Positions 27,072 to 34,757 of a stretch of DNA of 64,000 nucleotides are shown here, in pieces. Source of the DNA: Bacillota bacterium (GTDB lineage Bacteria > Bacillota > SHA-98 > UBA4971); contig DUSX01000017.1 in NCBI GenBank assembly GCA_012842395.1, forward strand, positions 186,001 through 250,000, given 5' to 3'. Every line of letters starts with the position of its first letter. Position 1 is the first letter of the stretch. The notes under the pieces were generated by a model, which saw only the letters and a program-made list of their open reading frames with translations, ran no database searches and had not been told where the DNA came from. The position numbers and the translations under genes were made by a program.

Positions 27072-27302
27072 TCACTGTCCGCTCCCCTTCGAAAGCAGCT
27101 TTTTCAACAAGTCTCCCACGCGTTCCTTCGCGGCGGCGGTTGCCTCCTCGTCTGGCTCCACGCGAACCTTGAGAACCATGCCCTCGCGGACGCCTTCGGG
27201 CAAGGCTGGCAGGGGCCATATGATCGCCTCATTCTCGGATTCACGCACAAGGAGCACGGCTTTCCCGCTTTCGATCCTGTCCACGGTGACCCTTATCTCC
27301 AT
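27072..27302 (-). CDS. DUF3006 domain protein
   Basis: A 76-residue protein starting MEIRVTVDRIESGKAVLLV, a small beta-barrel-like DUF3006 domain with a charged helical tail. These proteins are common in Firmicutes, often near secreted hydrolases, and have no established function. The 224 bp separating it from the TAXI gene show nothing recognisable. Confidence 0.8.
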   Translation of the reverse strand: MEIRVTVDRIESGKAVLLVRESENEAIIWPLPALPEGVREGMVLKVRVEPDEEATAAAKERVGDLLKKLLSKGSGQ

Positions 27303-27344
27303 GATTCTCGGCCCTCCCGGCCACGACCCAAGTAGACCGCCACA

Positions 27345-27453
27345 GGGCTGTTGGACTTTCCCACATTATGCCACGTCAGCCCGGGTGAAGTCAACGGAGC
27401 CGCCGCCGGGGTCGTTGGGACTGGCAGCCACTGGGGAAGCTCAACGGTCTCCA
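27345..27453. mobile_element. Family B MITE-like element (B1) inside a family A-type flank
   Basis: About 109 bp with imperfect terminal inverted repeats (left GGCTGTTGGACTTTCCCAC, right reading GTTGAGCTTCCCCA inward) and no coding capacity. CCACA occurs at both borders (27340-27344 and 27454-27458). The flanks (27317-27344 and 27459-27478) match 21023-21070, where the insertion is absent and a single CCACA is present. This is what an insertion with a 5-bp target duplication looks like. Confidence 0.7.
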
Positions 27454-27478
27454 CCACAAGCTGGCGCTGCTCTTCAGC

Positions 27479-27845
27479 ATGCCTGTCTTTCTATACCGAG
27501 CGACGTATTCCTTCATGTTGGCCTCGCGTCGTGCTTCGGCTTCGAGCGCTTGAGACGGGCGGCGTTCCGCGCGGAAAATCCCGGCGCGCGCGTGGTCCGA
27601 AAGAGGAAACGAGCCATCGCAAGGCGAATAAAACACTGTTCTGGATGGCGCGCCGTTTGCTCCATCACCCGCGAGCTATTCGAGACAGGCCACGCGTGTC
27701 GCGCGCGCGTAAACAAGTCGTGCGTGAGACAACACGAGGGCAGTGAGGCGAATCTCAGATCTGGGCCGTGGTGCACGCGATTCGGAGCATGGGGACGAGC
27801 ATGGGGAGGCATATCTTTACCCCAATCGGTTCCTTAACCTGCTGC
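27479..27845. other. Intergenic stretch without recognisable genes
   Basis: No frame here has a good ribosome site or a recognisable product. The sequence is slightly richer in A/T than the genes around it. It separates the family B insertion from the promoter of the livK transcript. Confidence 0.5.
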
Positions 27846-27874
27846 TTGACTACGCGGGCGCTCCATGATATAGT
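27846..27874 (+). promoter_or_regulatory. Sigma-70/A-type promoter of the first liv operon
   Basis: TTGACT at 27846-27851 and TATAGT at 27869-27874 are separated by exactly 17 bp. Transcription would begin near 27881, about 290 nt upstream of livK. Confidence 0.75.
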
Positions 27875-27880
27875 CGTTGA

Positions 27881-28174
27881 AACAACTCATACCAGAGCTG
27901 CCAAGCCGGGCGCGAGAGCCCGGACGGAAGCAGGTGTGGGCCATCTACTCGAGCGCAGCGCGGACGGCATGCTTCATTGCTTCGGGGTCCGTCCCTGTGA
28001 CAAAGGGCAGGCGGACCTGCGCTGCGGGCATATTTCAGACGGCGGGGAGGGCCGGCGCTCTCTCCCGGAGGAGGTGACCAGTCGGGCGTAAACTCGTACA
28101 CATATCCGAAGGTTTGTAATGGAGCAGGCTAGGAAAAACCGGCAACCTTGCGCAAAACGAGGAGGTAGTGAGCA
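27881..28174 (+). promoter_or_regulatory. Long structured 5' leader of the liv operon
   Basis: The leader contains a perfect stem CCGGGC-GCGAGA-GCCCGG nested in an outer CTGC/GCAG pairing with CAAG opposite ACGGAA. A second long arm pairs CGCAGCGC with GCGCTGCG around an inner GGACGG/CCGTCC hairpin. It ends with GAGGAGG before the livK GTG. I recognise no known riboswitch class. Length and organisation suggest regulation, possibly by ligand or by attenuation. Confidence 0.45.
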
Positions 28175-29302
28175 GTGAGAAGGTTCATACTATGCTTCGT
28201 TTTGGTTATTGCCCTTGTTTCGCTGGGAGCGGTGGCATACTCGGCGGAGCCCATCGTCATCGGATTCAACCTTGAGATGACGGGGCAGGTGGCCGCATAC
28301 GGCCAGGCAGCGTGGGAAGGGGTCAACCTTATCAAGGAGCTTGTCAAGCCCGAGGTCCTTGGCAGGCCGGTTGTCTTCAAGCTCCTCGATAACAAGTCAG
28401 ACAAGGTCGAGGCTGCTAACGCCGCCTCCCGCCTCATCGAAAACGACAAGGCCGTCGCGATAATCGGGCCCACGATCAGCGGCAACATGCTCGCCGCCGG
28501 CGAGATCTGCGAGAAGAAACAGGTCCCGATTATCGGCCCTACGACCACGAACCCCCTCTGCACCCAGGGCAAGAAGTACGTCTTCCGCGCGTGCTTCATC
28601 GACCCGTTCCAGGCGTCCATCGCGGCAACATATTGCTACAGAGACCTCAAAGCCAAGACCGCCGCGATCCTCTCCGACATAGCCAACGACTACTGCATCG
28701 CTCTCGGAACCATGTTTGAGAAGGAGTTCATCAAGCTCGGCGGCAAGGTGCTCACTCACCAGAAGTGCAAGTACGGCGACCAGGACTTCAGCGCGCAGCT
28801 CACCGAGATCAAGAACAAGAACCCCGACGTCATCTACATCCCCAACTACTACCAAGAGACCGCCCTTGCTGTCCGTCAGGCGCGGGACCTCGGCCTCACT
28901 CAACCTGTCTTTGGAGCCGACGGGATAGCTACTGAGGAGTTCCTGTCCATAGGCGGGAAGGCCGTGGAGGGCGTCCAGCACACAACCTTCTGGCATGAGA
29001 AGGCGGCCGTGACGGACATCGGCAAGAAATACGTCGAGCTTTACAAGAAGAAATTCGGAGCCGACAGCGAGGTTAACGTGTTCGGCGCCCTCGGCGCGGA
29101 CTGCTACTTGATAGTCCTCGACGCGATCAAGAGGGCCGGGTCGGATGATCCCAAGAAGATCGCCCAGGCCATAGAAGACACGAAGGACTTGCCGGTGGTG
29201 ACCGGGCCCGTCACGATCGAGAACGGCGACGCGATTAAACCCGTGGTATTCAGGATCGTGAGGAACGGTAAGTGGGATTACCAGTCGATCGTGTATCCGT
29301 GA
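28175..29302 (+). CDS. livK: Branched-chain amino-acid-type ABC transporter substrate-binding protein
   Basis: A 375-residue exported binding protein. The signal peptide is MRRFILCFVLVIALVSLGAVAYSA. The mature domain has the type I periplasmic-binding fold (PIVIGFNLEMTGQVAAYGQA, AIIGPTISGNMLAAG, DVIYIPNYYQETALAVRQA). GGAGG precedes the GTG start. It is the first gene of livK-livHMGF. The ligand is probably a branched-chain or other amino acid, but this family also binds amides and organic acids. Confidence 0.92.
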   Translation: MRRFILCFVLVIALVSLGAVAYSAEPIVIGFNLEMTGQVAAYGQAAWEGVNLIKELVKPEVLGRPVVFKLLDNKSDKVEAANAASRLIENDKAVAIIGPTISGNMLAAGEICEKKQVPIIGPTTTNPLCTQGKKYVFRACFIDPFQASIAATYCYRDLKAKTAAILSDIANDYCIALGTMFEKEFIKLGGKVLTHQKCKYGDQDFSAQLTEIKNKNPDVIYIPNYYQETALAVRQARDLGLTQPVFGADGIATEEFLSIGGKAVEGVQHTTFWHEKAAVTDIGKKYVELYKKKFGADSEVNVFGALGADCYLIVLDAIKRAGSDDPKKIAQAIEDTKDLPVVTGPVTIENGDAIKPVVFRIVRNGKWDYQSIVYP

Positions 29303-29478
29303 CGGCTGCCTACGGCTGCTTACGGGCGATCGCTTGACGCATGTGCACGAAGGGACCCTCGTTTGCCTGAAAGGGAGCGGGGTCGGAAACGCCCGTTCGT
29401 CGCGGCGCCGCCGGCAGGGATAGCTTGAGCAGGTCTCGGTTGAGGCGCCGCGGTGCGAAATCAGCTCCAGTCATCACA

Positions 29479-29530
29479 GGGGGCAAGGAGGGCCGTGGCT
29501 GTGAAAACGGCAAGGTTCCTTCTTGCCCCC
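29479..29530 (+). promoter_or_regulatory. Hairpin covering a leader-peptide ribosome site
   Basis: GGGGGCAAGGAGG at 29479-29491 can pair with CCTTCTTGCCCCC at 29518-29530 with one mismatch. The left arm contains the Shine-Dalgarno of the small frame at 29501, and the right arm lies inside that frame. It sits between livK and livH. Confidence 0.4.
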
Positions 29531-29560
29531 GTCCGGTATCTTGCGAGTCCTCTAGGGTAG
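29501..29560 (+). CDS. Possible 19-residue leader peptide
   Basis: A GTG 9 nt after AAGGAGG opens a 19-codon frame, MKTARFLLAPVRYLASPLG. Four of its 19 residues are leucine and one is valine. Its position just ahead of livH, together with the overlapping hairpin, suggests translation-linked control of permease expression relative to livK. It could also be chance. Confidence 0.35.
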   Translation: MKTARFLLAPVRYLASPLG

Positions 29561-29596
29561 CGGCGCGTGACGTCGCCTTTTAAGGAGTAGATGCGA

Positions 29597-30490
29597 ATGA
29601 CGCTCGAGACTTTCATTCAGCAACTCATGAACGGCATCTCTCTCGGGAGCCTTTATGCGCTGATCGCCATCGGGTACACGATGGTTTACGGCATTCTAAG
29701 GCTCATCAACTTCGCTCACAGCGATATCTTCATGGTGGGCGCGTACTTCGCGTTCTTCCTGGTGGCCATATTCCGGCTGCCATGGGGCGTATCAGCGATC
29801 CTCGCCATAGTGCTCACGGCCCTCGTCGGAATCATAGTTGATAGGGCGGCATACCGTCCCGTGAGAAATGCACCGAGGATATCTGCGCTGATGACGGCCG
29901 TGGGGGTTTCGTTCTTCCTGGAGAACCTGGGGCTTGTGACCGTGGGGGCACGGCCGAAGGCTTTCCAAAGGCCCGACATCATGGCGAGGGTGATAAAGAT
30001 CGGGCCCGCCGCCGTGTCAGGTGTGTCGATCTGGGTTCCCATCCTTAGCCTAGCCCTGCTTGCGCTCCTCTTGTTCATCGTGTACCGCACCAAAGTCGGC
30101 ATGGCCATGAGGTCCGTCTCCACGGACATCGAGACGACCCGGCTGATGGGAGTGGACGTGGACCGGGTGATATCATACACCTTCGCAATAGGCTCAGCTC
30201 TGGCCGCAGCCGGCGGCATAATGTGGGCCTGCAAGTACCCACAGATCAACCCGCTTATGGGAATCTACCCCGGATGGAAGGCGTTCACCGCGGCGGTGGT
30301 CGGCGGCATCGGCAACATCACCGGAGCAATGCTCGGGGGCTTCCTCATCGGGCTCGTCGAGATCATGACCGTCGCGCTCTTGCCTGGCCTTTCAGGCTAT
30401 CGGGACGGCATAATCTTCACGTTGCTCCTGGTTTTCCTGCTCCTCCGCCCGACCGGGATCCTTGGTGAACCCCTAAAGGAGAAGGTGTGA
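29597..30490 (+). CDS. livH: Branched-chain-type ABC transporter permease LivH
   Basis: A 297-residue membrane permease. It begins MTLETFIQQLMNGISLGSLYALIAIGYTMVYG, with about eight hydrophobic helices and the cytoplasmic GVDVDRVISYTFAIGSALAAAGG coupling region. The second of two in-frame ATGs is better spaced from AAGGAG. It is 1 bp from livM, so the permease genes are coupled. Confidence 0.93.
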   Translation: MTLETFIQQLMNGISLGSLYALIAIGYTMVYGILRLINFAHSDIFMVGAYFAFFLVAIFRLPWGVSAILAIVLTALVGIIVDRAAYRPVRNAPRISALMTAVGVSFFLENLGLVTVGARPKAFQRPDIMARVIKIGPAAVSGVSIWVPILSLALLALLLFIVYRTKVGMAMRSVSTDIETTRLMGVDVDRVISYTFAIGSALAAAGGIMWACKYPQINPLMGIYPGWKAFTAAVVGGIGNITGAMLGGFLIGLVEIMTVALLPGLSGYRDGIIFTLLLVFLLLRPTGILGEPLKEKV

Positions 30491-30491
30491 C

Positions 30492-31580
30492 ATGGAGAGA
30501 AGACGTCTGCACCTTGTTTTGACGCTTGCCCTCATAGTTGTGCTCTTTCTCGCCCTGTGGTGGGCCGACACACACCTCGGGGAGTTCCCGCTGCGGGTGG
30601 CACGCACAGGCGCGATATACGTGGTCGCGGCGGTTGCGTACAATCTCGTCAACGGCGTTACGGGCCAATTCTCACTCGGGCCTAACGGGTTCATGGCGCT
30701 CGGGGGGTACACCACGGCCCTCCTCATCCTGCCTCTCCAGCAGAAGCAGTTCGTGTGGTTCCTCGAGCCTCTCATGTGGCCCTTCAACTCGTTTTCGTTC
30801 CCTGGTTACCTCTTCGGCCTCGCCGTCCTGCTGGGTGGCGTCATGGGAGCGATAGGGGCGCTTCTCGTGGGCATCCCCTCGTTCAGGTTGCGCGGGGACT
30901 ACCTCGCCATAGCCACGTTCGGTTTCGGCGAGATAATCTTCGTTCTCGCCAACAACCTCATTCGGCTGACCAACGGTCCCCTGGGAATGAAGGGCATACC
31001 CGAGTACGCCAACGTATACTGGTGCTTCGGGGCGGCCGTCGTGGCGACGCTGGTTGTAAGCAATATCGCGAACTCAAGCTACGGGCGAGCCATGAAAGCC
31101 ATACGTGACGACGAGATCGCAGCAGAGGCCATGGGAGTCAATGTTTTCCGAACCAAGATGCTGGCCTTCGTTACAAGCGGCTTCTTCGGAGGAGTGGCTG
31201 GCGGCCTTCTGGTCTCGCTCATCACGACCATCTCCCCGACCCTGTTCACTTTCGGAATGACGTTCAACCTGCTCATTATCATCGTGCTTGGAGGCCTTGG
31301 GAGCATAACCGGATCGGTCGTCACAGGGCTTGGGTTCGCCGTCGTCTCCGAGCTCCTGCGGGTTGTGGAGGCACCCATCGACATCGGGTCACTCCATATC
31401 CCGGGCGTCCCCGGCATGAGGATGGTCGTGTTCTCAATACTCCTCGTTCTGCTCATGATCTTCTATCGACGCGGCCTCTTCGGCCAGTTCGAGCTATCGT
31501 GGGACTGGGTTCTGTCCGTGCTCAGAGTTACCAGGGGGGTGCGAGAGTGGAAGCGCGAACGCAAGACGGAGTCGTCCTGA
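30492..31580 (+). CDS. livM: Branched-chain-type ABC transporter permease LivM
   Basis: A 362-residue membrane protein. Helices start after a short basic N-terminus, and the family motif GVFRLRGDYLAIATFGFGE-like segment (SFRLRGDYLAIATFGFGEI) and the coupling loop MGVNVFRTKMLAFVTSGFFGG are clear. RBS AAGGAG precedes the ATG. The C-terminal end overlaps the start of livG by 34 bp. Confidence 0.93.
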   Translation: MERRRLHLVLTLALIVVLFLALWWADTHLGEFPLRVARTGAIYVVAAVAYNLVNGVTGQFSLGPNGFMALGGYTTALLILPLQQKQFVWFLEPLMWPFNSFSFPGYLFGLAVLLGGVMGAIGALLVGIPSFRLRGDYLAIATFGFGEIIFVLANNLIRLTNGPLGMKGIPEYANVYWCFGAAVVATLVVSNIANSSYGRAMKAIRDDEIAAEAMGVNVFRTKMLAFVTSGFFGGVAGGLLVSLITTISPTLFTFGMTFNLLIIIVLGGLGSITGSVVTGLGFAVVSELLRVVEAPIDIGSLHIPGVPGMRMVVFSILLVLLMIFYRRGLFGQFELSWDWVLSVLRVTRGVREWKRERKTESS

Positions 31581-32335
31581 CCCTCGATCACGTGACCATA
31601 AAGTTCGGCGGGCTCGTGGCCGTGAACGACTTTTCCCTCGACATCAGAAAGGGCGAGCTCGTCGGGCTCATAGGGCCCAACGGCGCGGGCAAGACGACGG
31701 TCTTCAACATAATCACGGGCCAGTATTCGCCCACCAGCGGCCGGGTGATCTTCGAAGGACAAGACATCACAGGATGGCGCCCCGACCTCATAGCCGCAAT
31801 AGGCATTGCCAGAACGTTCCAAAACGTCCGCCTTTTCACGGGTCTGACCGTGCTCGACAACGTCCTCGTGTCGCAACACCTGAGGCTGAAGTCCTCGTTC
31901 CTCTCGGCCGCGTTCCAACTGCCGGGTTATGTCCAGGAAGACCGGGACGCGCGCGAGCGCGGAATGGCGCTGCTCGAACGGGTAGGGCTCGCAGACCTCG
32001 CGAGGGAGCAGGCAGGCAGCCTCCCGTACGGCCAGCAGCGCCGCCTCGAGATCGCGCGGGCGCTCGCGACGAGGCCTCGGCTCCTCCTGTTGGATGAGCC
32101 AGCGGCGGGCATGAACCCTGAGGAAACAACACAGCTGATGAAGTTCATCTGTCGCGTCCGGGACGATTTCAACCTCACGATCTTTCTCATCGAACATGAC
32201 ATGCGGCTTGTGATGGGGATCTGCGAGCGGATACGCGTGATCGACTATGGAGTCTCGATCGCCGAGGGAACCCCGCAGGAGATCCAGTCGAACCCCAGAG
32301 TCATAGCGGCCTACCTGGGCGAGGAGGAGAAGTAG
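31547..32335 (+). CDS. livG: ABC transporter ATP-binding protein LivG
   Basis: A 262-residue ATPase with Walker A GPNGAGKTT, signature LPYGQQRRLEIARALA, Walker B LLLLDEPAAGMNPEE and the LivG-specific EHDMRLVMGICERI. The start is taken as the GTG behind a GGGGGGT site. An in-frame start at 31499 would overlap livM by 82 bp and extend beyond the usual N-terminus. Confidence 0.93.
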   Translation: MEARTQDGVVLTLDHVTIKFGGLVAVNDFSLDIRKGELVGLIGPNGAGKTTVFNIITGQYSPTSGRVIFEGQDITGWRPDLIAAIGIARTFQNVRLFTGLTVLDNVLVSQHLRLKSSFLSAAFQLPGYVQEDRDARERGMALLERVGLADLAREQAGSLPYGQQRRLEIARALATRPRLLLLDEPAAGMNPEETTQLMKFICRVRDDFNLTIFLIEHDMRLVMGICERIRVIDYGVSIAEGTPQEIQSNPRVIAAYLGEEEK

Positions 32336-32336
32336 C

Positions 32337-33041
32337 ATGCTCAAGATCAGAGACCTCCACGTTTATTATGGCGGCATTCACGCGCTCAAGGGGATCTCCA
32401 TGGACGTGCCCGAGGGCAAGATCGTCACGCTCATAGGCGCGAACGGGGCCGGCAAGAGCACCACCCTGCGCGCCATCACGGGCCTTGTGAAAGCCCGGCG
32501 GGGGTCCATCGAGCTCAAGGGCCAGAACATCGTCGGAAAGCCGAGCCACCACATCGTGCGCTCGGGAGTAGCGATGGTGCCGGAGGGCCGCAAGATATTC
32601 CGCAACCTCACCGTCCTGGAGAACCTAATGATGGGGGCGTACCCACGGCAGGACACCGCGGGCATACAACAGGACCTGGACTGGGTGACCACTCTCTTCC
32701 CGAGACTCAAGGAGCGCTTCTCGCAGAAGGGCGGCACGCTTTCCGGAGGCGAGCAGCAGATGCTCGCGGTGGGCAGGGCTCTCATGTCACGGCCGAGGCT
32801 GCTGTGCCTCGACGAGCCGTCCCTGGGGCTAGCGCCTGTCCTCATGCGCGAGGTATTCAAGGCGCTTACCCGGATACACGACGAGGGGTGCACGATCCTC
32901 CTGATAGAGCAGAACGCCAAGGCTGCCCTAAAACTAGCCGACTACGCGTACGTGCTGGAAACTGGGGCAATCACGATGGAGGGTCCCGGACCGGAGCTTT
33001 TGGAGAACGAGGCCGTTCGCAAGGCTTACCTGGGAGAGTAG
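32337..33041 (+). CDS. livF: ABC transporter ATP-binding protein LivF
   Basis: A 234-residue ATPase starting MLKIRDLHVYYGGIHALKG, with Walker A GANGAGKSTT, the LivF signature LSGGEQQMLAVGRAL, Walker B LLCLDEPSLGLAP and switch LLIEQNAKAAL. It follows livG by 1 bp with GGAGGAG as ribosome site and is the last gene of this liv operon. The 117 bp after it separate it from the convergent XRE gene; I see no clear terminator there. Confidence 0.94.
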   Translation: MLKIRDLHVYYGGIHALKGISMDVPEGKIVTLIGANGAGKSTTLRAITGLVKARRGSIELKGQNIVGKPSHHIVRSGVAMVPEGRKIFRNLTVLENLMMGAYPRQDTAGIQQDLDWVTTLFPRLKERFSQKGGTLSGGEQQMLAVGRALMSRPRLLCLDEPSLGLAPVLMREVFKALTRIHDEGCTILLIEQNAKAALKLADYAYVLETGAITMEGPGPELLENEAVRKAYLGE

Positions 33042-33158
33042 GAAAAGGCCGGACCGGCCGGCGTCTCGCAGCAGTTGTCAGAACGCTGTAGGCCCCAGCT
33101 CTGTCCGCTGCCTGCTGCCGCACGAGCGGGCCTGCCGCGCCTTACGCAGAGCCACGAT

Positions 33159-33941
33159 TCACGCCGAGCCAAGCCCGGACCTCTTGAGCAGGGCGATCAT
33201 CTCGAAAACGAACCGGATCTCGCGCTCGCTCATGGTGCATACAGCGCTCAAAAGCATCTGGACATTGGGGTCCTGCAGCACGGTCCGGAGATCTTTGCTC
33301 ATCCCCGGAAGGAGCTCCTCGGCGCCCTCGCTGTCCAGCACCAAGTAGCAGGGGGACACGCCAAGGGCTGAAGCTATCTTGTTCACTGTCTTCAGCGAGG
33401 GCGAGACGCGTCCCAGCTCGATTTGGCCGATAAGCGCAGCCGAAACCCCGGCCTTCGCGGCCACCTCGGCCTGAGTCATGCCGAGTTTGTCCCTCAGCCT
33501 CCTGAGCTTTTCGCCGAGGAGGCCGTTGCGCTCGCTGGGCGACATGACGACAGACAGCGGAACGCGCAGCACGCGCGCGAGCTTCTTCAGGACGGACACG
33601 GCAGGCCGCACGTTTCCGCGCTCTATCTCGCTCAGATACGTGCTGGATATGCCAGCCGCAGACGCGACTTCCTTCAGGGTCATGCCCCTGTCCTCGCGGG
33701 CGAGACGCAGCCTGTCACCGAGCCCGATGCCATGATGCCCCTGGTCTTCGGAGATCCCGATGACCTCGGACCTGCTCAGGCCGAGCGCATCCGCAAGCCG
33801 TGTGAGCGCCTCCAGGGATGGGGTCTTGGCACCGCGCTCTATCTCGCTCAGGTACGAATAGGAAAGCCCCGCCTTCGAGGCAAGCTCAACGAGCGTAAGC
33901 CCTTTTGCCTTTCTCGCGGCCCTTACCCGCTCGCCTGACAC
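33159..33941 (-). CDS. Transcriptional regulator with three tandem XRE-type HTH domains
   Basis: A 260-residue DNA-binding protein with three consecutive Cro/C1-type HTH units: VRAARKAKGLTLVELASKAG, LRLAREDRGMTLKEVASAAG and LRRLRDKLGMTQAEVAAKAG. Each is followed by a serine/threonine recognition helix and an ERG or LGR turn. The C-terminal 65 residues are a helical region. The GTG at 33941 behind AAGGGAG is chosen; the longer frame upstream lacks domain sequence. It is convergent with livF and divergent from fmdB. Tandem HTH units suggest an extended operator. Confidence 0.85.
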   Translation of the reverse strand: MSGERVRAARKAKGLTLVELASKAGLSYSYLSEIERGAKTPSLEALTRLADALGLSRSEVIGISEDQGHHGIGLGDRLRLAREDRGMTLKEVASAAGISSTYLSEIERGNVRPAVSVLKKLARVLRVPLSVVMSPSERNGLLGEKLRRLRDKLGMTQAEVAAKAGVSAALIGQIELGRVSPSLKTVNKIASALGVSPCYLVLDSEGAEELLPGMSKDLRTVLQDPNVQMLLSAVCTMSEREIRFVFEMIALLKRSGLGSA

Positions 33942-34094
33942 CAGACACCGCGCTCCCTTCAACGCCCAAGGTTGGTCGAGCTCGTGAAGACGCCCATGAA
34001 ACCGTGGATGAATACACCATGAACGGGGTTGGTAGGGCAAAACCGATGCACCCGTGCTGCACCCCATCAGGCCGCCGCAGGCCGCCCCTGGTAC

Positions 34095-34124
34095 ATTGTA
34101 GCACTTTGTGGTACGCTTCACAAA
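34095..34124 (-). promoter_or_regulatory. Promoter and probable operator of the XRE regulator
   Basis: On the minus strand, TTGTGA (34118-34123) and TACAAT (34095-34100) are spaced 17 bp. An inverted repeat, TTTGTG at 34105-34110 and CACAAA at 34119-34124 on the plus strand, overlaps the -35 and spacer, as an autoregulatory operator would. The predicted leader is about 147 nt. Confidence 0.65.
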
Positions 34125-34210
34125 TGCATCCGGCGGGAGAAGCGCGAGGAAATGATTCCGGGCCCCCCATGGATTCAAGGACGCCAGCGAGCCGGGTCGA
34201 AGGGGCGTTA

Positions 34211-34239
34211 TTGACACGAGCCAAGGAGCGGCGTATAGT
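34211..34239 (+). promoter_or_regulatory. Sigma-70/A-type promoter of the FmdB-like gene
   Basis: Consensus TTGACA at 34211-34216 and TATAGT at 34234-34239 with a 17-bp spacer. It is directed at the zinc-ribbon gene, with a start near 34246 and a leader of about 80 nt. Confidence 0.8.
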
Positions 34240-34326
34240 ACGTAATTGGCGCGGGATACGCGGCGCTCCGTCCCCTAGAGGGCGCCCACGATGCGCCGAG
34301 TTTTCTAAAGGAGGGATTATCTCGAC

Positions 34327-34590
34327 ATGCCTACGTATGAGTACTACTGTGAGAAGTGCGGCCGTTTCGAGGAACTCCAGCGCATGTCGGATGAGCCCCT
34401 CTCCCGCTGTCCCACCTGTGGCGGCCCGGTCAGGCGGCTCATCAGCAGAAACGTGAGCATCATCTTCAAAGGCTCTGGGTTCTACACAACCGACAATCGC
34501 AGCGCTGACTACAAGGAGAAGGCCAAACAGGACGGCGAGGCTACGTCTCCGTCAGGATCGCTGAAGGCGCGTGATGCGGCGGGCGCATAG
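34327..34590 (+). CDS. FmdB-family zinc ribbon protein
   Basis: An 87-residue protein starting [18 protein letters not shown], with a second pair CPTCGG. The four cysteines form a zinc ribbon, followed by [12 protein letters not shown], standard for FmdB proteins. The tail is charged. AAAGGAGG precedes the ATG. It has a consensus promoter and stands alone, so it is probably expressed strongly. The cellular role of the family is not well defined. Confidence 0.88.
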   Translation: MPTYEYYCEKCGRFEELQRMSDEPLSRCPTCGGPVRRLISRNVSIIFKGSGFYTTDNRSADYKEKAKQDGEATSPSGSLKARDAAGA

Positions 34591-34630
34591 AGTCCCTTCC
34601 ACGTCGTCCGTTCTGCCCGAAAAAGGCTCG

Positions 34631-34673
34631 GTGTGCCTGGTGCCCCGTGAGAAGAGGCGGGCACCAGGCACAC
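34631..34673 (+). terminator. 15-bp perfect hairpin after the FmdB gene
   Basis: GTGTGCCTGGTGCCC at 34631-34645 pairs exactly with GGGCACCAGGCACAC at 34659-34673. The stem is followed by a short T-containing stretch (GTTTCG). It lies between convergent genes and may serve both. Similar CCTGGTGCC palindromes are often found dispersed in bacterial genomes. Confidence 0.6.
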
Positions 34674-34757
34674 GTTTCGTACCCCAGCTCTGCGCTTACG
34701 GTGCTCTCATGGCGTTGCGGCCAGTGTTAGGTGGAGGTGCGAAGGTCCTTCCGAGAA

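Noticed and set aside
27890-27950. Resemblance of GGACGGAAGCAGG in the liv leader to the glutamine riboswitch or SRP RNA
   Set aside because: The flanking conserved strings of the glutamine (glnA) RNA and the SRP GGAAG/AGCAG internal loop pattern are not present, so only an unassigned structured leader is claimed.
33942-34217. N-terminal extension of the triple-HTH regulator
   Set aside because: The added 92 residues contain the promoter and leader region and no domain sequence; the GTG at 33941 has a suitable ribosome site.
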